Shown piece by piece: positions 7,416 through 8,707 of a stretch of DNA of 8,707 nt. Where the stretch lies: assembly GCA_023230485.1 (NCBI GenBank), contig JALNXG010000103.1, positions 1-8,707 of the forward strand, given 5' to 3'. Both the position numbers and the translations under genes were made by a program. The DNA is from Melioribacteraceae bacterium (GTDB lineage Bacteria; Bacteroidota; Ignavibacteria; Ignavibacteriales; Melioribacteraceae). A model generated the notes under the pieces. The model saw only the letters and a program-made list of their open reading frames with translations, ran no database searches and was not told the origin of the DNA. Positions within the stretch are counted from its first letter, which is position 1, and every line of letters begins with the position of its first letter.

Positions 7416-7889
7416 ATGAAAAGTATTAAGACAAAAATAGTTGATAAAATCAATTTCGGAAAATTCGGAGAGGTAGTTAAATTCCCAAATGGTAAAACTA
7501 CTTCTGAAGATAACAGTTATAAATTTTGGTCGAACATTGCTAATTATAAGATCGAAGGCAAAACCGAAATTGGAATCTGTACAGTTTACAAACAGAATAA
7601 GAATATTATTGAAGGTGTCGAAAGACACCTTCATACGCCTGAAATATTAATTCCGATTGATGCTCCGTTTGTACTCCCACTTTTACTGGAAGGTGATTCA
7701 GAAGTTATGATGGAATCTTTCAAAGTTGAAATAGGCGAAGCAGTAGTTGTTAATGAAACTGTATGGCATGGTGCATGTCTGCCGGTAGGAAAAGATTCAG
7801 CTTCCTATTTTGTAATATTTCGTTTAAATACACCGAATGAGGATGTAGAAAAAAAATCAATTTCACCCACACTTATTGAGATAGAATAG
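7416..7889 (+). CDS. Cupin-fold protein related to ureidoglycolate lyase (AllA)
   Basis: A 157-residue soluble protein, about the length of AllA. Two motifs fit this family: VERHLHTPEILIPID (68-82), comparable with the ERHP...Q.FIP motif, and NETVWHGACLPV (113-124) followed by SYFVIFR (130-136), comparable with the GVWHH...FLVVDR end. H71, H73, E76 and H118 could form a cupin metal site. AllA releases urea from ureidoglycolate in allantoin breakdown, but nothing else here belongs to purine-ring catabolism, so the role is more likely sugar- or sugar-acid-related. The fold assignment is reasonable; the function is unknown. The start lies 8 bases after the preceding stop and has no recognisable Shine-Dalgarno site (TAATTATTGAT upstream), suggesting translation coupled to the previous gene. 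A strong hairpin lies inside this gene at 7610-7633. Confidence 0.65.
   Translation: MKSIKTKIVDKINFGKFGEVVKFPNGKTTSEDNSYKFWSNIANYKIEGKTEIGICTVYKQNKNIIEGVERHLHTPEILIPIDAPFVLPLLLEGDSEVMMESFKVEIGEAVVVNETVWHGACLPVGKDSASYFVIFRLNTPNEDVEKKSISPTLIEIE
7610..7633 (+). repeat. Perfect 10-bp inverted repeat with a GAAA loop, inside the cupin gene
   Basis: TGAAGGTGTC (7610-7619), loop GAAA (7620-7623), GACACCTTCA (7624-7633). The two arms are exact reverse complements and the loop is a GNRA-type tetraloop, which stabilises RNA hairpins. The stem covers codons for E66 to H73, that is, the putative HxH metal motif. No T-run follows, so it is not an intrinsic terminator. It could slow ribosomes, protect or process the operon mRNA, or be chance. 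Confidence 0.7.
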
Positions 7890-7891
7890 TA

Positions 7892-8707
7892 ATGAATGTA
7901 CATACGATAAAAGGGAATAAAATATCATTTGCGTTTGATGAAGCTTCGTTATCGGTAGAAAAAATTTTCTCAGATAGCACAAAGGTTTGTTCTAATGCAT
8001 CACAAAAAATATTAGTCAGGACTTCTGATGCGGTTTTTGAACCTATATTAGTTAATAAAATCAATAAAGTAATATTAGAAGAAAATAAAATCTCCTATTC
8101 ACTTCAGGATGAATCAGGTGAATATAAAATAAATTTAAGTGCAGTAAGTTCATCAAAAGGGATAAAATTTTCCGTTAAATGCAGATCCAAAAAACCGGTG
8201 TGGTTGTTTGAATGGAAACTGGATGGATTAGATTTTGAAAAAGTAATTGTCCCTTCACTCGGGGGACAAGAGATTTCAAAAGAAATGACTGAAGGATCTA
8301 CTTTATCATACAAATATCCCTTCTGGTGGAATTCTCAATTTGTGCTTGGGATGTTCAAGAAATCGGGATTGATACTTAGAAGTGAGGATAGCGGTACTTC
8401 ATTAAAGTTATTGCGGGTTTCCAAAGAAGACGAAAAATTTTCTCTTGTCTTTGGATTTGAAGCAAAAGCTCCACTAAAGAAAAAAGAGTTTCATGCTGAA
8501 TGGTATTTAGATTCATTTGGTAAAGATTGGAAAGAGGGTGCGGATATTCATCGTGGTTGGATGGAAAAGAGTTTCAATTTAGTCCCATACAAAAAGCATC
8601 CACATTTCCCTAAGTGGGGTTCGGATATAAATTTCGTATTAGAACTTTGGGGTGCGCGAAGAGATAAAGAAATTCCACAACATAGTTTTTCGCAGATGAG
8701 AGATCGA
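7892..8707 (+). CDS. Probable glycoside hydrolase, N-terminal 272 residues (3' partial)
   Basis: The frame is open without a stop from the ATG at 7892 to the window edge, giving 272 codons of a longer protein. The start is two bases after the previous stop (TAG at 7887-7889) and has no clear Shine-Dalgarno site. Residues ~1-210 are a beta-rich N-terminal domain (VWLFEWKLDG, VIVPSLGGQEI, YPFWWNSQFVLGMF, SGLILRSED). Then comes a helical connector, SFGKDWKEGADIHRGWMEKSF, and Pro-rich HPHFPKWGSD. The segment NFVLELWGARRDKEIPQHSF then looks like the first strand and loop of a TIM barrel. This order, a beta-sandwich, a W/Y-rich connector and then a barrel, occurs in GH101-like and DUF6259-type hydrolases and in GH36-type enzymes; I cannot choose between them without the missing catalytic part. 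No signal peptide is visible, so it is probably cytoplasmic. The operon context supports a role in glycan breakdown. Confidence 0.6.
   Translation, partial: MNVHTIKGNKISFAFDEASLSVEKIFSDSTKVCSNASQKILVRTSDAVFEPILVNKINKVILEENKISYSLQDESGEYKINLSAVSSSKGIKFSVKCRSKKPVWLFEWKLDGLDFEKVIVPSLGGQEISKEMTEGSTLSYKYPFWWNSQFVLGMFKKSGLILRSEDSGTSLKLLRVSKEDEKFSLVFGFEAKAPLKKKEFHAEWYLDSFGKDWKEGADIHRGWMEKSFNLVPYKKHPHFPKWGSDINFVLELWGARRDKEIPQHSFSQMRDR

Noticed and set aside
7416..7889. True ureidoglycolate lyase of purine degradation
   Set aside because: Motifs match the fold, but the neighbours are all carbohydrate genes and the key motifs deviate from AllA (for example HLH and WHG), so a specific name is not justified.

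Overview
The window is an AT-rich, densely packed stretch of bacterial chromosome. Every supported gene is on the + strand and the gaps between genes are only 0 to about 37 bases. The lineage cannot be fixed from sequence alone. A PorV/PorQ-like outer-membrane barrel end, a secreted protein with a '...FG|Q' type signal peptide, AT richness and several clear AGGAG/GGAG ribosome binding sites together suggest the Bacteroidota/Chlorobiota/Ignavibacteriota side of the tree. Ignavibacteria-like fits better than classic Bacteroidales, which usually lack strong Shine-Dalgarno sites. This placement is an inference.

Layout: (1) 1-280, the C-terminal end of an outer-membrane beta-barrel protein cut by the left edge. 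(2) 306-3566, a very large glycoside hydrolase of the GH106-like type with no signal peptide. (3) 3588-4499, ribokinase (rbsK). (4) 4527-4925, D-ribose pyranase (rbsD). (5) 4926-5927, an aldo/keto reductase starting on the base after the rbsD stop. (6) 5965-7407, a secreted clan GH-A glycoside hydrolase. (7) 7416-7889, a small cupin-fold protein of the ureidoglycolate lyase (AllA) type. (8) 7892 to the right edge, the N-terminal part of another probable glycoside hydrolase cut by the window end. No RNA gene, mobile element, CRISPR array or convincing terminator was seen, and no gene-free stretch exceeds 40 bases.

Working model (inference): this is one polycistronic carbohydrate-catabolic operon. 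The exported GH-A enzyme would trim a glycan or glycoside outside the cytoplasm. The two hydrolases without signal peptides would finish it inside. The released pentose, most simply D-ribose, would be converted from pyranose to furanose by RbsD and phosphorylated by RbsK to ribose 5-phosphate. The aldo/keto reductase and the cupin protein could act on another released sugar or aglycone. No ribose transporter lies in the window, which fits ribose arising from a larger imported molecule, though a transporter could lie outside. The most unusual points are the pairing of rbsK-rbsD with three glycosidases, the AllA-type cupin in a sugar operon, and a perfect 10-bp hairpin with a GAAA loop inside the cupin gene, over the codons for its putative metal-binding motif.
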